Shown: positions 25,246 through 36,733, counted from the stretch's first letter. The stretch is 64,000 bases of DNA from JAKACA01 sp049510975 (GCA_049510975.1 JBEKYM010000008.1:1-64000), one strand, 5' to 3'. The notes: generated by a model from the letters alone, not told the origin. Numbers and translations: made by a program.

Positions 25246-25779
25246 GTGGCGGCAACACGAGGGCGCCGGATCATCACCGTGGCTTGCGTCGTGCTCGCCG
25301 GGGGCCTCGGTAGCGGGGCGTGCGGCCGAGCGCATCCATCTGGCGCCGCCGCCACGACCTCGACGACGGAGCCGTCGAGTGCAGTCGGACCTGCCGGCTC
25401 TACGCCATTGCGAGCACCGAAGACTTCAGTCGCGGAGGACGGCGAATTCTTGACCGAGGTGACCGAGGCCGACCCGGCCCTTGCCACCTATGAGCAACAG
25501 CAAGGGAACGTCGCTCTTCGCGCGCTGTTGACCGACGGATCGGTCTTCTGCGCCTTCCTCCAACGCGGTGGAGGCATCGACAACGCCTTGGTTTCCGTGG
25601 CAGTCGGAGCGAGAAGCACCGAGTCGCAGACACGCCTTCCGCTGTCGGTGACGACCTTCAATACGGTGGAGGCAGTAGCGCTCCTGACCCTGTGCCCCTC
25701 ATATCAGGTGCTGTTACCTGCTCCGGATCGGTCCAAGATTCGCGCCCTCGGCGACACTCTGGCCAAGCGGCACGGCTGA
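25246..25779 (+). CDS. Small exported protein, possible lipoprotein
   Basis: 177 residues, family not recognised. A basic start (MAATRGRRI) and hydrophobic segment end in GSGAC with C26, a weak lipobox because the -3 residue is serine, not leucine. A Thr/Ser/Pro-rich linker of about 35 residues follows. The mature domain of about 115 residues has two cysteines (VFCAFLQ and TLCPSY) that could form a disulfide, and it ends in a short helix. It sits between two large secreted hydrolases. Confidence 0.7.
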   Translation: MAATRGRRIITVACVVLAGGLGSGACGRAHPSGAAATTSTTEPSSAVGPAGSTPLRAPKTSVAEDGEFLTEVTEADPALATYEQQQGNVALRALLTDGSVFCAFLQRGGGIDNALVSVAVGARSTESQTRLPLSVTTFNTVEAVALLTLCPSYQVLLPAPDRSKIRALGDTLAKRHG

Positions 25780-25860
25780 CGGAACTCAAGCCCTGCAGGG
25801 CGTCGGGGACAGTTCGCGTCGAGGCGCCGAGCACCCGGGCGGTGGCCGCTTCAGCTTGCG

Positions 25861-25912
25861 GTTACCGAGCGTTCATCCTGCTTCCGAGTGTTCATGATCT
25901 CGTTACCCAAAG
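25861..25912 (+). promoter_or_regulatory. Repeated GTTCAT/GTTACC units, possible Pho-box-like activator site
   Basis: Units GTTACCGAGC (25861), GTTCATCCTG (25871), GTTCATGATCT (25890) and GTTACCCAAAG (25902) recur at roughly helical-turn spacing, 50-100 bp upstream of the phosphoesterase start. CGAGYGTTCAT is repeated exactly at 25866 and 25885. GTTCAC-type direct repeats are the core of Streptomyces PHO boxes bound by PhoP. The irregular spacing makes this tentative. Confidence 0.35.
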
Positions 25913-25963
25913 TCTGTTTTCGCTCAACCTGCCGGCTGTTTGGTGCGTGTAGACACTCTTCTC

Positions 25964-28918
25964 ATGCGAATCTCAGATATTCCTCGGCGTCTGGGTCTCC
26001 GAGCGGCTGCCGCGGTTGCCCTCGGAATGGCCACTCTGGCAGGTCTCACGGTGTCCGGCGCGCTCGGTACGACGTCGTCGTTCGCCGCCTCGACCACGTG
26101 TCCCGCTGGAAGCAGCCTGCAAATTCCGACAGGTGGGTCCGACGGCGAAGCACAGTGCGTCATCACTTCGACCGGCACCCCGGTCGGCGCGATCAAGCAC
26201 GTTTGGTTGATCATCCTCGAGAACAAGTCCTACGACGAGACGTTCAGCGGCCTCAACCAGAACAGCTATCTGTGGCAGACACTCCCCAAGCAGGGCGCCC
26301 TGCTGACGAATTACTACGGCACCGGCCACTTCAGCATGGACAACTACATCTCGCTGGTATCCGGTCAGGCTCCTTCGTACGGCGTGCAGGACGACTGCTC
26401 GACGGTAGCGAGCATGACCAACAACAACAGCGGGATCATCACCACTGGCACCGTCGGCACGGTCACAGATACCGATCACACGACCGACAACAACGGCACC
26501 AACACCAACCCGCCCGATCCGACTGGCCCCGGCAACGGAAACTACGGACAACTCCTCGTTCATGGTGGCGTCGACGCCACCCTCGGCAACAACGGCTGCG
26601 TCTATCCCACCGACGTCGCCACGCTCTTCAACCAGTACAACGCTGCAGGCGTTTCGTGGAAGGCCTACGCCCAGGACCTCGGCGGCGCCCAGCCGGTCGG
26701 GGCGACGAGCTATGTCACGGGTTCCACGCCGGGGGTCACCGACACGGTTCCCGGTCGTGACGACGGGGCGTGTGGCTACCCCGGCCCTGCCAACAGCGAT
26801 CCGGTCACCAACCCGACGAACCTCGTGGCCCCGAGCGGCGATGTGACGAGCTACACGGGCGCGCAGCCTGCCAACGCCGGTGGGAACGGCGACCCGGCTG
26901 ACCAGTACGTCGCCAAGCACTTCCCCACGGGCTGGTTCACCTCGCTGACCGGCGAGTCGGCCGGCCCGCAAAACGATGTTGCTTACGCCCAGCAGCCGGC
27001 TCTCAACGAGCCGACCACGCCGGAATACGACGGACCCGGGGCTCCGACGAACGGAGCAACCGACACCAACTGTGACGCCAACCACGTCGCCAACTTGGAC
27101 GACCCAACCTACGGCCTCGCGCACGACCTCTCCCTCCCCGCCAACGAGGTCCCGGCGTTCAACTGGATCACCCCGGACAACTGCAGCGATGCCCACGACG
27201 CAACCTGCCAGGGCAACAACCTCTCCGGGGCCTTCGACGCCAACGGCACGCCGAACTACACGCCGACCGGCCTGGCTGCTTACGATCCCGAGGCCACGAC
27301 GCCGCTCAACTACACCGGAGGGTTGTACGCGGCGGACCTGTTCCTTCGCTACTACATCCCGCTGATCGAGCAGTCTGCCGCATTTGCCGCCGGGGGCCTC
27401 ATCGACATCACCTTTGACGAGGCCAACCCTCCATTCACGATCGGCAACAGTTTCAACAACGTGCCGGCGCCTGGAGACACCTCCACGTACTTCGCTCCCG
27501 CGGACCAGCCGAGCTACGGATCTGCCGGGACCACAGCACCGGGCGCCAACTCCCAGTACGGCGCCTACGGGGTGCTCACCGACGCCGCCGGCGAGAACCT
27601 CGACGGCCACAATGTGAGCACGGAGCCGACCGGACCGAACGATCCCGAGGTGACGAACAGCTCAGGCGTCCAGCTGCAGCCCGGGCCGGGCGCATCCGGC
27701 TTCATCGACCGTCCCACAGGCCTTGCCGGCGAGAGTCCGTATCTGAGCGGTTCTCCCGGCATGACGACGGAGCCGGCCCTCGTCGCTCCGGGCTCGAGCA
27801 TGGTCACCGACGCCAAGATCAATGCCGACGACACCGGCCGCCTCGTGTCGGGCACGGACGCCTTCGGCAACACGATTCCGCCTGACACCTTTGTCGGAGC
27901 GGTCAGTGACACCGGTCCGCTCTCTCTGGCGGCCAATGCGAGCACGACCACAGCTTCCAACAACTACGCCAAGCCATGGACCGGCACCTACCAGCTCCTC
28001 AATGACAGCGGACAGCCAGTCACGTTGCCCAATGGGTTCGATGGGAACGTCACGCTCGGCGCTGAAGGAGCGACGTCGACTGTCGGTACGGCGACCTGTC
28101 CGAGCGGGAGCGAGGCAGCCACGACGAGCGGCTGTGTCACTGTTGATCCGCTGTACGACCCCACCGACTTCACACCCGGAGGCGGCGACACCGGGACGGT
28201 CCTGATCAGCCCGCTCATCAAGCCGGGCACCGTGTCGAGCACCTACTACAACCACTACAGCACGTTGCGCACCATGGAAGACCTGCTCTTGATCGGGCAG
28301 TCCTGCAGCGAGCCCTCCAACGCCGACACGCCGTTGGTTGCCGGTACGGTCTGCGGGGGCCTCGACGGCGAGGGCCACCTCGGCTACGCCGCCCAAGCGG
28401 GCCTCGCCGACTTCGGACCAGACGTGTTCACTGCACAATCCTTCACGGTTGCTCCGACGCCTCCGGGCTATCACGCCGTCAGCGGAAGCGGCTCGAGCAC
28501 GTTGTACTGCCCGGACAACACAAGGCTCGGTTACGGGGGTCGCAGCGGCAGGCCTGGTGGCGGCGGCTTCGGCGGCAGCAGCGGCACGGGTGGGATGGCC
28601 GGTTGCGGCAGCAACGGCGGAGCCGGCGGCAACGGCGGTAGCGGGGCGACTGCGACCGGCAGCGGCGGCAACGGCGGAAACGGTGGGAACGGCGCCTGCA
28701 CGCCACAGGAGTGGATCGGCGGAATCTGGATGACAGCGACAGGCACGGAGACGTCGCCGTACGACACGCCACCGTGCGCCGGCGAGGGCGGCAACGGCGG
28801 CCGGGGCGGTAACGGCGGCCGGGGTGTCGGTTCGAACCCAGGCGGCAACGGAGGAAACGGTGGGAACGGCTCCCCCGGAGTGGTCGGCCAGCGAGGCGCG
28901 AACGGTGGCAACGGTTAG
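25964..28918 (+). CDS. Secreted phosphoesterase (phospholipase C/acid phosphatase family) with glycine-rich tail
   Basis: Exported hydrolase of 984 residues. A twin-arginine-free signal peptide ends near residue 42 (SSFAA). The phosphoesterase core starts at KHVWLIILENKSYDETF, where E and N of ENKSYD are metal ligands in this family, and includes IDITFDEANPPF. An Asn/Thr-rich insertion lies at about 150-190. From about residue 855 the protein becomes GGN/GGA/GGX repeats interrupted by a short CTPQEWIGG segment, resembling mycobacterial PGRS tails. Likely role: phosphate release from phospholipids or phosphoesters outside the cell. I chose the ATG at 25964, before the signal peptide; no Shine-Dalgarno is present. 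Confidence 0.85.
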   Translation: MRISDIPRRLGLRAAAAVALGMATLAGLTVSGALGTTSSFAASTTCPAGSSLQIPTGGSDGEAQCVITSTGTPVGAIKHVWLIILENKSYDETFSGLNQNSYLWQTLPKQGALLTNYYGTGHFSMDNYISLVSGQAPSYGVQDDCSTVASMTNNNSGIITTGTVGTVTDTDHTTDNNGTNTNPPDPTGPGNGNYGQLLVHGGVDATLGNNGCVYPTDVATLFNQYNAAGVSWKAYAQDLGGAQPVGATSYVTGSTPGVTDTVPGRDDGACGYPGPANSDPVTNPTNLVAPSGDVTSYTGAQPANAGGNGDPADQYVAKHFPTGWFTSLTGESAGPQNDVAYAQQPALNEPTTPEYDGPGAPTNGATDTNCDANHVANLDDPTYGLAHDLSLPANEVPAFNWITPDNCSDAHDATCQGNNLSGAFDANGTPNYTPTGLAAYDPEATTPLNYTGGLYAADLFLRYYIPLIEQSAAFAAGGLIDITFDEANPPFTIGNSFNNVPAPGDTSTYFAPADQPSYGSAGTTAPGANSQYGAYGVLTDAAGENLDGHNVSTEPTGPNDPEVTNSSGVQLQPGPGASGFIDRPTGLAGESPYLSGSPGMTTEPALVAPGSSMVTDAKINADDTGRLVSGTDAFGNTIPPDTFVGAVSDTGPLSLAANASTTTASNNYAKPWTGTYQLLNDSGQPVTLPNGFDGNVTLGAEGATSTVGTATCPSGSEAATTSGCVTVDPLYDPTDFTPGGGDTGTVLISPLIKPGTVSSTYYNHYSTLRTMEDLLLIGQSCSEPSNADTPLVAGTVCGGLDGEGHLGYAAQAGLADFGPDVFTAQSFTVAPTPPGYHAVSGSGSSTLYCPDNTRLGYGGRSGRPGGGGFGGSSGTGGMAGCGSNGGAGGNGGSGATATGSGGNGGNGGNGACTPQEWIGGIWMTATGTETSPYDTPPCAGEGGNGGRGGNGGRGVGSNPGGNGGNGGNGSPGVVGQRGANGGNG
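28528..28918 (+). repeat. Degenerate GGCGGNAAC/GGNGGC repeat coding the glycine tail
   Basis: Short imperfect repeats of GGCGGCAACGGCGGN type encode Gly-Gly-Asn and Gly-Gly-Xaa triplets at the 3' end of the phosphoesterase gene. They are split into two blocks (about 28528-28700 and 28785-28918) by a non-repetitive segment. Such tracts are prone to length change. Confidence 0.75.
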
Positions 28919-28928
28919 AGCGCTGCTC

Positions 28929-28955
28929 CCGGTGAGAGCGACAGTCACTCACCGG
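28929..28955 (+). terminator. Weak hairpin after the phosphoesterase gene
   Basis: CCGGTGAG and CTCACCGG form an 8-bp stem with an 11-base loop, 10 bases after the stop codon. There is no T-run, so factor-independent termination is uncertain. Confidence 0.35.
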
Positions 28956-28978
28956 TGTGCCACATCGTGACCGGGGCA

Positions 28979-29536
28979 ATGCGGAAGTGGGGTCGGGCCT
29001 GCGTGCCCGGCCCCAGCGCCGCGGTCGCCGCCCTACTGCTCGCCATCTTGCTCGCTGGTTGCAGTGGCGGGTCCAGGTACCCGGCCTTCCTTCCGAGACA
29101 GACGCTGCATCCCGACGTCGACTCGGCCCTGATCGGCACGTTCGCCAAGCCGGCGCTCCAGATCGAAGGACTGCCCGTCGAGGTGAGGACCAAGACGTTC
29201 GACGTCTGGATCACCGTGAGCGGGCCGGTCGTCCCCGGCGAGGGTCTGCCCGACCAGCCCCAAGCCACGACTTGCACCTGGACGGTGACGATGAAGGACG
29301 CCAGCGCGGATGTACCCGTCTCCGTCGCCGATTTCCATTCCGTCGACCACCTCGGTGCCGTGTTCCTGATGGGCCTCGTCCCGGGCGAGCACGCCCCCCC
29401 GCCTGTGCTGCACCGCGGGCAGACCCTGACGTTCAGGCTTCGGGCCTACGAGCTCGTCGGTGAGGGCATGATGCAATGGGCGCCCGACCACCGCCATGTC
29501 GTCGCCTTCTGGGACTACACGGTCGAGAACGACTGA
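28979..29536 (+). CDS. Lipoprotein of unknown function
   Basis: 185 residues from the ATG at 28979. The signal peptide ends in a good lipobox, LLAGC, with lipidated cysteine near residue 31. The mature part is predicted to be a beta-rich domain of about 150 residues, with FDVWITVSGPVVPGEG, TCTWTVTMKDASADVPV and a closing AFWDYTVEND. I do not recognise a family. A longer frame from 28955 would add eight residues before the signal peptide. It ends the run of four exported proteins and faces the convergent UvrA-like gene. Confidence 0.75.
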   Translation: MRKWGRACVPGPSAAVAALLLAILLAGCSGGSRYPAFLPRQTLHPDVDSALIGTFAKPALQIEGLPVEVRTKTFDVWITVSGPVVPGEGLPDQPQATTCTWTVTMKDASADVPVSVADFHSVDHLGAVFLMGLVPGEHAPPPVLHRGQTLTFRLRAYELVGEGMMQWAPDHRHVVAFWDYTVEND

Positions 29537-29539
29537 TCC

Positions 29540-29557
29540 CCGAGCCGAGACGCTCGG
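29540..29557. terminator. Possible bidirectional hairpin between convergent genes
   Basis: CCGAGC-CGAGAC-GCTCGG, a 6-bp stem, lies in the 30-bp gap between the lipoprotein and the UvrA-like gene. No T-run on either side. Confidence 0.3.
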
Positions 29558-29566
29558 AGGTCCCCG

Positions 29567-31960
<2,394 letters not shown>

Positions 31961-32317
31961 TCATGGGTCCTGAATGAGCCCGAGGACGTTGCCATCGGGG
32001 TCGGTGAAGGTGGCCACCAGGCGACCGCTGCCGACGTCGTGCGCAGCCTCCTTCACAGAGGCACCCGCCGCGGTCACCTCGGCCAGCTTCGCCTCGATGT
32101 CCGACACGTGCCAGAAGGCAACCGGTGACGTCATGGCCTGCGGTCCACCGCCCGGTACGAGTCCGATGTGCTGGCCTTCGGCATCGAAACCCACGTAGTA
32201 CGGCGCGTCGGCCTGTGGGGGTACGCCGAGCAGGGCGGTGTACACCGCCTTGGCAGCCGCCAGGTCAGACACGGGATGCAGCACCGTCTTGATTCCCTGG
32301 GTGGAAGAGCCGCTCAT
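31961..32317 (-). CDS. VOC (glyoxalase/bleomycin-resistance fold) family protein
   Basis: 118 residues with the paired beta-alpha-beta-beta-beta modules of the VOC superfamily. It begins with TVLHPVSDLAAAKAVYTALLG and ends with GSGRLVATFTDPDGNVLGLIQ, including the conserved metal/substrate-side residues of the last strand. Members are dioxygenases, isomerases or antibiotic-binding proteins. AGGAG five bases before the ATG at 32317 favours that start over the GTG six bases upstream. It is coupled to the UvrA-like gene, and this pair may form a detoxification unit. Confidence 0.88.
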   Translation of the reverse strand: MSGSSTQGIKTVLHPVSDLAAAKAVYTALLGVPPQADAPYYVGFDAEGQHIGLVPGGGPQAMTSPVAFWHVSDIEAKLAEVTAAGASVKEAAHDVGSGRLVATFTDPDGNVLGLIQDP

Positions 32318-32398
32318 AGTCACTCCTAAGGTCGCGGGTCACATCGACCCGGCATGTCTCGTCAACAGTATGACGACGGCGGGCGAAAGGATGTGACC

Positions 32399-33259
32399 GT
32401 GACCGACCGTGACGTGCTCGCGAAGGAATTCGAAACGCACCGGGAGCACCTGCGGGCAGTCGCGCTCCGAATGCTCGGATCGACCAACCGGGCCGACGAC
32501 GCCGTCCAGGAGGCGTGGCTGCGGTTGAACCGCGCCGACGCTGATGCCCTGGACAACCTCGGCGGTTGGCTGACCACCGTCGTAGCCCGGGTCTGCCTGG
32601 ACATGCTGCGCAACCCGGCCACGAAGCGAGAGGTCCCGGCCGAGGCGGCCCCCGACCCGCTGGCCCTGACCTCCCCGGAAGACGAGGCCCTGCTCGCCGA
32701 CTCGGTCGGTCTGGCGCTCCTCGTGGTACTGGAGACCCTGGCGCCGGCCGAGCGGCTGGCTTTCGTCCTGCACGACATGTTCGCAGTCCCGTTCGAGGAG
32801 ATCGCCCCGATCGTCGGGCGGACACCGTCAGCCGCCAGGCAGCTGGCCAGCAGGGCGCGGCGGCGCGTGCAATCGAACGCGGCCGTCCCCGACGCCTCCG
32901 CCGCCAGCCAGCGCGACGTCGTGGCGGCGTTCCTCGCCGCCTCGCGCCAGGGTGACTTCGCCAGTCTGCTGAGGCTGCTGGACCCGAAGGTGGTGCTGCG
33001 TGCCGACCCGACTGTGGTGGGTTTCGGGGCGGCGGCCGAAGTGCGCGGGCCCGACGGGGTGGCGAAGACGTTTGCCGGCCGAGCCCAAGGCGCCAGGCTC
33101 ACGCTGATCGACGGCCTGGCGGGAGCGGTGTGGTCGGTCGGCGGCCGGCCCCGAGTGGTGTTCGCCTTCACGGTGAGCGGCGGCCGGGTGGTCAGCATCG
33201 AGATGCTCGGAGAGCCCGAGACCCTGGTCGTTCTCGATCTGGCGCCGCTGCCGGCCTAA
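32399..33259 (+). CDS. ECF RNA polymerase sigma factor, SigJ-like with C-terminal SnoaL domain
   Basis: 286 residues. The sigma-2 region (EHLRAVALRMLGSTNRADDAVQEAWLRL, WLTTVVARVCLDMLR) and sigma-4 region (LAPAERLAFVLHDMFAVPFEEIAPIVGRTPSAARQLASRARRR) are followed by a SnoaL/NTF2-like domain of about 100 residues (FLAASRQGDFASLLRLLDP). This layout defines the SigJ/ECF41-like group, where the extra domain replaces a separate anti-sigma factor. AAAGGA at 32386-32391 supports GTG 32399. It is divergent from the VOC gene with about 80 bp between, so it may drive the VOC-UvrA-like operon. Its end overlaps the next convergent gene by 4 bases. Confidence 0.93.
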   Translation: MTDRDVLAKEFETHREHLRAVALRMLGSTNRADDAVQEAWLRLNRADADALDNLGGWLTTVVARVCLDMLRNPATKREVPAEAAPDPLALTSPEDEALLADSVGLALLVVLETLAPAERLAFVLHDMFAVPFEEIAPIVGRTPSAARQLASRARRRVQSNAAVPDASAASQRDVVAAFLAASRQGDFASLLRLLDPKVVLRADPTVVGFGAAAEVRGPDGVAKTFAGRAQGARLTLIDGLAGAVWSVGGRPRVVFAFTVSGGRVVSIEMLGEPETLVVLDLAPLPA

Positions 33260-33609
33260 CTGTCGGAGCGCCCCCGGAGGGTGGCGGCAACGCCCTCGGG
33301 GTCGTCGCAACCCACGATCAGCTGGTCGAATTCGGCAGCCTCGAGATCCAGGCGGACCCCGCGTCGCGTGTCGTGGTGCACGACGGCGAAGATGTGGGCG
33401 TCTCGCGAGGTGAACGTGCCGATGGCGACCGATCCGGGGATTCCGGTCCCGACACGGAAGCCGTGCACGGCGGCGGCGGCGTCGTCGAGCACCTCGACGG
33501 ATCGGACGGAGCTGAGCGGCACCCTCACCTCGCCGTGAACGGCCTCCAGCTTCTCTACTGCCCGCAGGCGAACCACCAACTCGTTCCCGTCAACGATGAC
33601 TTCGGCCAT
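33256..33609 (-). CDS. Small PH-domain-like protein of unknown function
   Basis: 117 residues, mostly alternating beta strands with a short C-terminal helix (EFDQLIVGCDDPEGVAATLRG). The pattern VRVPLSSVRSVEVLDDAAAAVHGFRVGTGIPG suggests a bacterial pleckstrin-homology-like fold, an assignment by general shape rather than a signature. GGAAGGA precedes the ATG. It lies between the SigJ-like gene and the SARP regulator, which ends upstream of it on the other side. Confidence 0.65.
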   Translation of the reverse strand: MAEVIVDGNELVVRLRAVEKLEAVHGEVRVPLSSVRSVEVLDDAAAAVHGFRVGTGIPGSVAIGTFTSRDAHIFAVVHHDTRRGVRLDLEAAEFDQLIVGCDDPEGVAATLRGRSDS

Positions 33610-33648
33610 AGTGTCCTTCCGCGTCTCGGTCTCGACGACTTCCTGATC

Positions 33649-36546
33649 TCATTCTGCCCGGCGAGCCGACGAAGCGACGTGTTCCACACCTTCTTCGAGG
33701 AGATCGGGCCTTGTCTCGCGTACGGCTTGTTCGGCCGTGAGCGAGCGTCCGGTGGTGTTGGCGTCGGCCAGGTCGCTGGCGGAAAGCTCCTGGGAAAGCC
33801 GCCGCTCGAGCGCTTCGATGCGGACGATCCGGTGCTCGTCGTCCGCCAGCACCGTGGCGAGATCGGATCCGATCTGGCCGCAGAACTGCTCGGCGGCTCC
33901 GACGAGCACGGCGGCCTGCCGCGGCCTGCCACCGTCAACTTCGAGTCGTGCGAGTCCGAGCAGGACGCGCACAACCGGCAGCGCATAGCCGTTCGCCATC
34001 CCGAGGCGGAACGCCTCGCCGAGCAAGGCCGGGGCGCCAGGATCTCCGAGGTCGGCGAGCTCGACACCCCCGAGTGACGCCGTTCTGGCGATCTCAAAGG
34101 TATGACCGAGCCGGCGCAAGACGGTCAACGACTCAGCGATGCGGGCTCGAAACGTCGGGCTGTCGCCTTCTTCGAGTGCGACCTCGCCGAGCTCGCGTTG
34201 CAGCACGGCCGTATGACGGGGGTCGGTGGTGGCGTGGAGGGCGTTCGAAAAGGCGGTGCGAGCGGCCTCATAGTCGCGGTTCGCCTGGGCGATGTTCCCA
34301 AGTGCGTGAAATGCATAGGCGACAAAGCCGCCCGCGCCGGTGTTCTGCCCGAACCTCAGCAGCTTGGACGCGAGCTGCTGACTCCGATCGAAGTTCCCGG
34401 TCTTGTCATCGACGTACTTCGACAGCAGTACGGCTCCATACAGCGTCCAGCCGTACAGCTCGGTCGACGCCACGTCGTCCGCCAGAGCCCGTTCGGAACG
34501 GCTGAGACCTTCGTTCCACCGGCCCCGCACGAAGGCGTACCGAGCGAAGCGGGCGGCGATGAACAGGCTCGAGTCGCGGTCGCCGATCTCGAGGGCGTGC
34601 TCGAAGGCTGCTCGGACATCGTCGTCGAGTACCTCCATGGGCCGCATGACGTCGCTCGTCAGGTCGTCGCCCGGCCGCTCCGGGAACCCGGCTATGGCTG
34701 CGAGCACGTAGTCGAGGTGTGCTCGACGGATCTCCAGGAGCTCGCCTGCAGCCAGCAGTCGTTCGTGGGCATAGGCGCGGACGGTGACGAGCATCCTGTA
34801 GCTCGCCTCGGTCTCCACGTCTGCGATGGCGACCAAGCACTTGTCCACGAGGGAGGCCAATACGTCGAGGACGCCCGCCGGTCCGAGAGGCGGAGCGCCG
34901 CATACCGCCTCGGCGGCTTCGAGCGAGAAGGGGGAGTGGAAGACCGCCAGCCGGCGAAACAGCACTTGCTCGGTCGGCCCGAGCAGGTCGTAGCTCCACT
35001 TCATGGCTGCCGCCAGTGTCTGCTGGCGCGGGACTCGGCGGCGGCCCCCTTTGAGGAGCCCGAAGAGATCGGTCAGGCGCTTCAGGATCTCGGCGGGCGC
35101 GAGGTGAGCGACGCGCCCGGCTGCCAGTTCGATGGCGAGGGGGATCCCGTCGAGTCGCTCGCAGATCTCGACGATCACCCGTTCGGTCTCCGGGTCGATG
35201 CGCAGACCCGGCCGAACCGCCCGCGCTCGGTCGACGAAGAGGGCGGCGGCTTCGTCCTCGATGGGCATCGAGGGGACTTGGTAGGCCTGTTCGCCTTCGA
35301 GGCCAAGGGTTTCCCGGCTCGTGGCAAGGAGATGCAGATTGGCGCAGCTGGCGAGCAAGTTGTCAACGAGCGCCGCGCAGGCGTCGAGGAGGTGCTCGCA
35401 GTTGTCGAGCACGATCAGGGTTCGGCCTGTCGCCAAGACACTGGTCAGGTCGTCGAGGCCGCCGTCCGACATGGGCACGTCAAGAGCGACGGTGATGGCT
35501 CGGGCCACCAGATCGGGGTCGGTGAGCGGCGCCAGGTCGACGAAGAAGACGCCCTCTGCGAAGTCGTCGAGCATGCGGGCGGCCGCTTCGAGCGCCAGTC
35601 GTGTCTTGCCGCAGCCGCCAATCCCCGTCAAGGTGACGAGGGGACCGGCATGGACGAGGTCGGCCACGTCGTCCAATTCCGCCTTGCGGCCGATGAAACG
35701 TGACCGCGGCACGGGCAGGTTGTGCGGCGGCTCGGGGCTCGAAGCCACCTCGGCGGCGCCGGCGGGCGCGTGCTGAGCGCTCTCGTCGGTTTGGATGAGC
35801 AGGCTGGCGTCCTGGGCGAGGATGCGGCCGTCCAGCTGGCGCAGCTCCAAGCTGGGTTCGATCCCGAGCTCGTCGACGAGAACGGTGCGTAGCTGTTGAA
35901 AGGCCCGTAACGCGTCGGCTTGGCGGCCGGAGCGATACAGCGCCAGCATCCGCTGAGCCCAGAACCGTTCGCGCAACTGATGAGCGGTCGTGAGTGCTTC
36001 GAGCTGGCCGATCAGCTCGCCGTGCTTGCCACAGGCGAGCCGGGCGTCAACGAGCCACTCGATCCCAGCCAGGCGAGCCTCTTCCAGGCGCGCCACTTCG
36101 GCTCGTGCCCAAGGGGCATCGTCGAGGCCGGCCAACGGCGTCCCTCGCCAGAGACCAAGCGACTCCTCCAGCAGGCGCGACGCACCAATGGCATCGCCCG
36201 CCAGCAGTGCGGCGTGCCCGTCTGCGGCCAGTTCGGCGAACCGAAGCGCATCCACCTCATCGGAGGTGACGCGCAGCACGTAGCCGGGTGGTTGGGTGAC
36301 GATGCGATCGGCCTCTCCGACCGAGCGCAGCGCCTTACGCAGCTCGGAAAGGCGGACCTGGAGATTGGCCGCCGCCCGGTTCCGCTCCGAGCGGGGCCAG
36401 AGCTCGTCGGCCAGGCGCTCGGAAGACACCACTTGGTTCGCCTGAACGACCAGCAACGCCAGCACGGCGCGTGTGCGCGCTCCCCCCAAAGCGACGGCTT
36501 TTCCCTGGGCGCTTACTTCTACTGGACCAAGGATCCGAAACTCCAC
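33649..36546 (-). CDS. AfsR/SARP-family transcriptional regulator with NB-ARC ATPase and TPR region
   Basis: 965-residue regulator. Residues about 1-95 form an OmpR-like winged helix (MEFRILGPVEV...RTRAVLALLVVQANQVVSSERLADELWP). The bacterial transcriptional activation domain covers about 97-245 (LALYRSGRQADALRAFQQLRTVLVDELGIEPS). An NB-ARC/STAND ATPase follows, with Walker A GIGGCGKT (308-315) and Walker B TLIVLDNCEH, then an all-helical TPR-like C-terminus from about 600. Members control secondary metabolism or secretion by binding direct repeats near promoters. It is divergent from the small secreted protein gene at 36734 and may regulate it. Confidence 0.92.
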   Translation of the reverse strand: MEFRILGPVEVSAQGKAVALGGARTRAVLALLVVQANQVVSSERLADELWPRSERNRAAANLQVRLSELRKALRSVGEADRIVTQPPGYVLRVTSDEVDALRFAELAADGHAALLAGDAIGASRLLEESLGLWRGTPLAGLDDAPWARAEVARLEEARLAGIEWLVDARLACGKHGELIGQLEALTTAHQLRERFWAQRMLALYRSGRQADALRAFQQLRTVLVDELGIEPSLELRQLDGRILAQDASLLIQTDESAQHAPAGAAEVASSPEPPHNLPVPRSRFIGRKAELDDVADLVHAGPLVTLTGIGGCGKTRLALEAAARMLDDFAEGVFFVDLAPLTDPDLVARAITVALDVPMSDGGLDDLTSVLATGRTLIVLDNCEHLLDACAALVDNLLASCANLHLLATSRETLGLEGEQAYQVPSMPIEDEAAALFVDRARAVRPGLRIDPETERVIVEICERLDGIPLAIELAAGRVAHLAPAEILKRLTDLFGLLKGGRRRVPRQQTLAAAMKWSYDLLGPTEQVLFRRLAVFHSPFSLEAAEAVCGAPPLGPAGVLDVLASLVDKCLVAIADVETEASYRMLVTVRAYAHERLLAAGELLEIRRAHLDYVLAAIAGFPERPGDDLTSDVMRPMEVLDDDVRAAFEHALEIGDRDSSLFIAARFARYAFVRGRWNEGLSRSERALADDVASTELYGWTLYGAVLLSKYVDDKTGNFDRSQQLASKLLRFGQNTGAGGFVAYAFHALGNIAQANRDYEAARTAFSNALHATTDPRHTAVLQRELGEVALEEGDSPTFRARIAESLTVLRRLGHTFEIARTASLGGVELADLGDPGAPALLGEAFRLGMANGYALPVVRVLLGLARLEVDGGRPRQAAVLVGAAEQFCGQIGSDLATVLADDEHRIVRIEALERRLSQELSASDLADANTTGRSLTAEQAVRETRPDLLEEGVEHVASSARRAE

Positions 36547-36733
36547 GTTTCACCATCCCGACCTCGAAGCACCCTCGTTCCGTACCGCCAGGCCAGCCTA
36601 CTGCCACGTTTCTGAGGTTCGTAAGCGATTCGTGAGTCCGTCGAAACCCGCCAGGGCGACGATGAACCCGAGGTGACCGGCTGCCTGCAGCGGGCGCTTC
36701 GACAGGACCACACACGACCGAAAGGATTGACCA

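Noticed and set aside
28528..28918. Repeats suggestive of a CRISPR or other repeat array
   Set aside because: They are in-frame glycine codons within a gene, irregular in length, and lack unique spacers.
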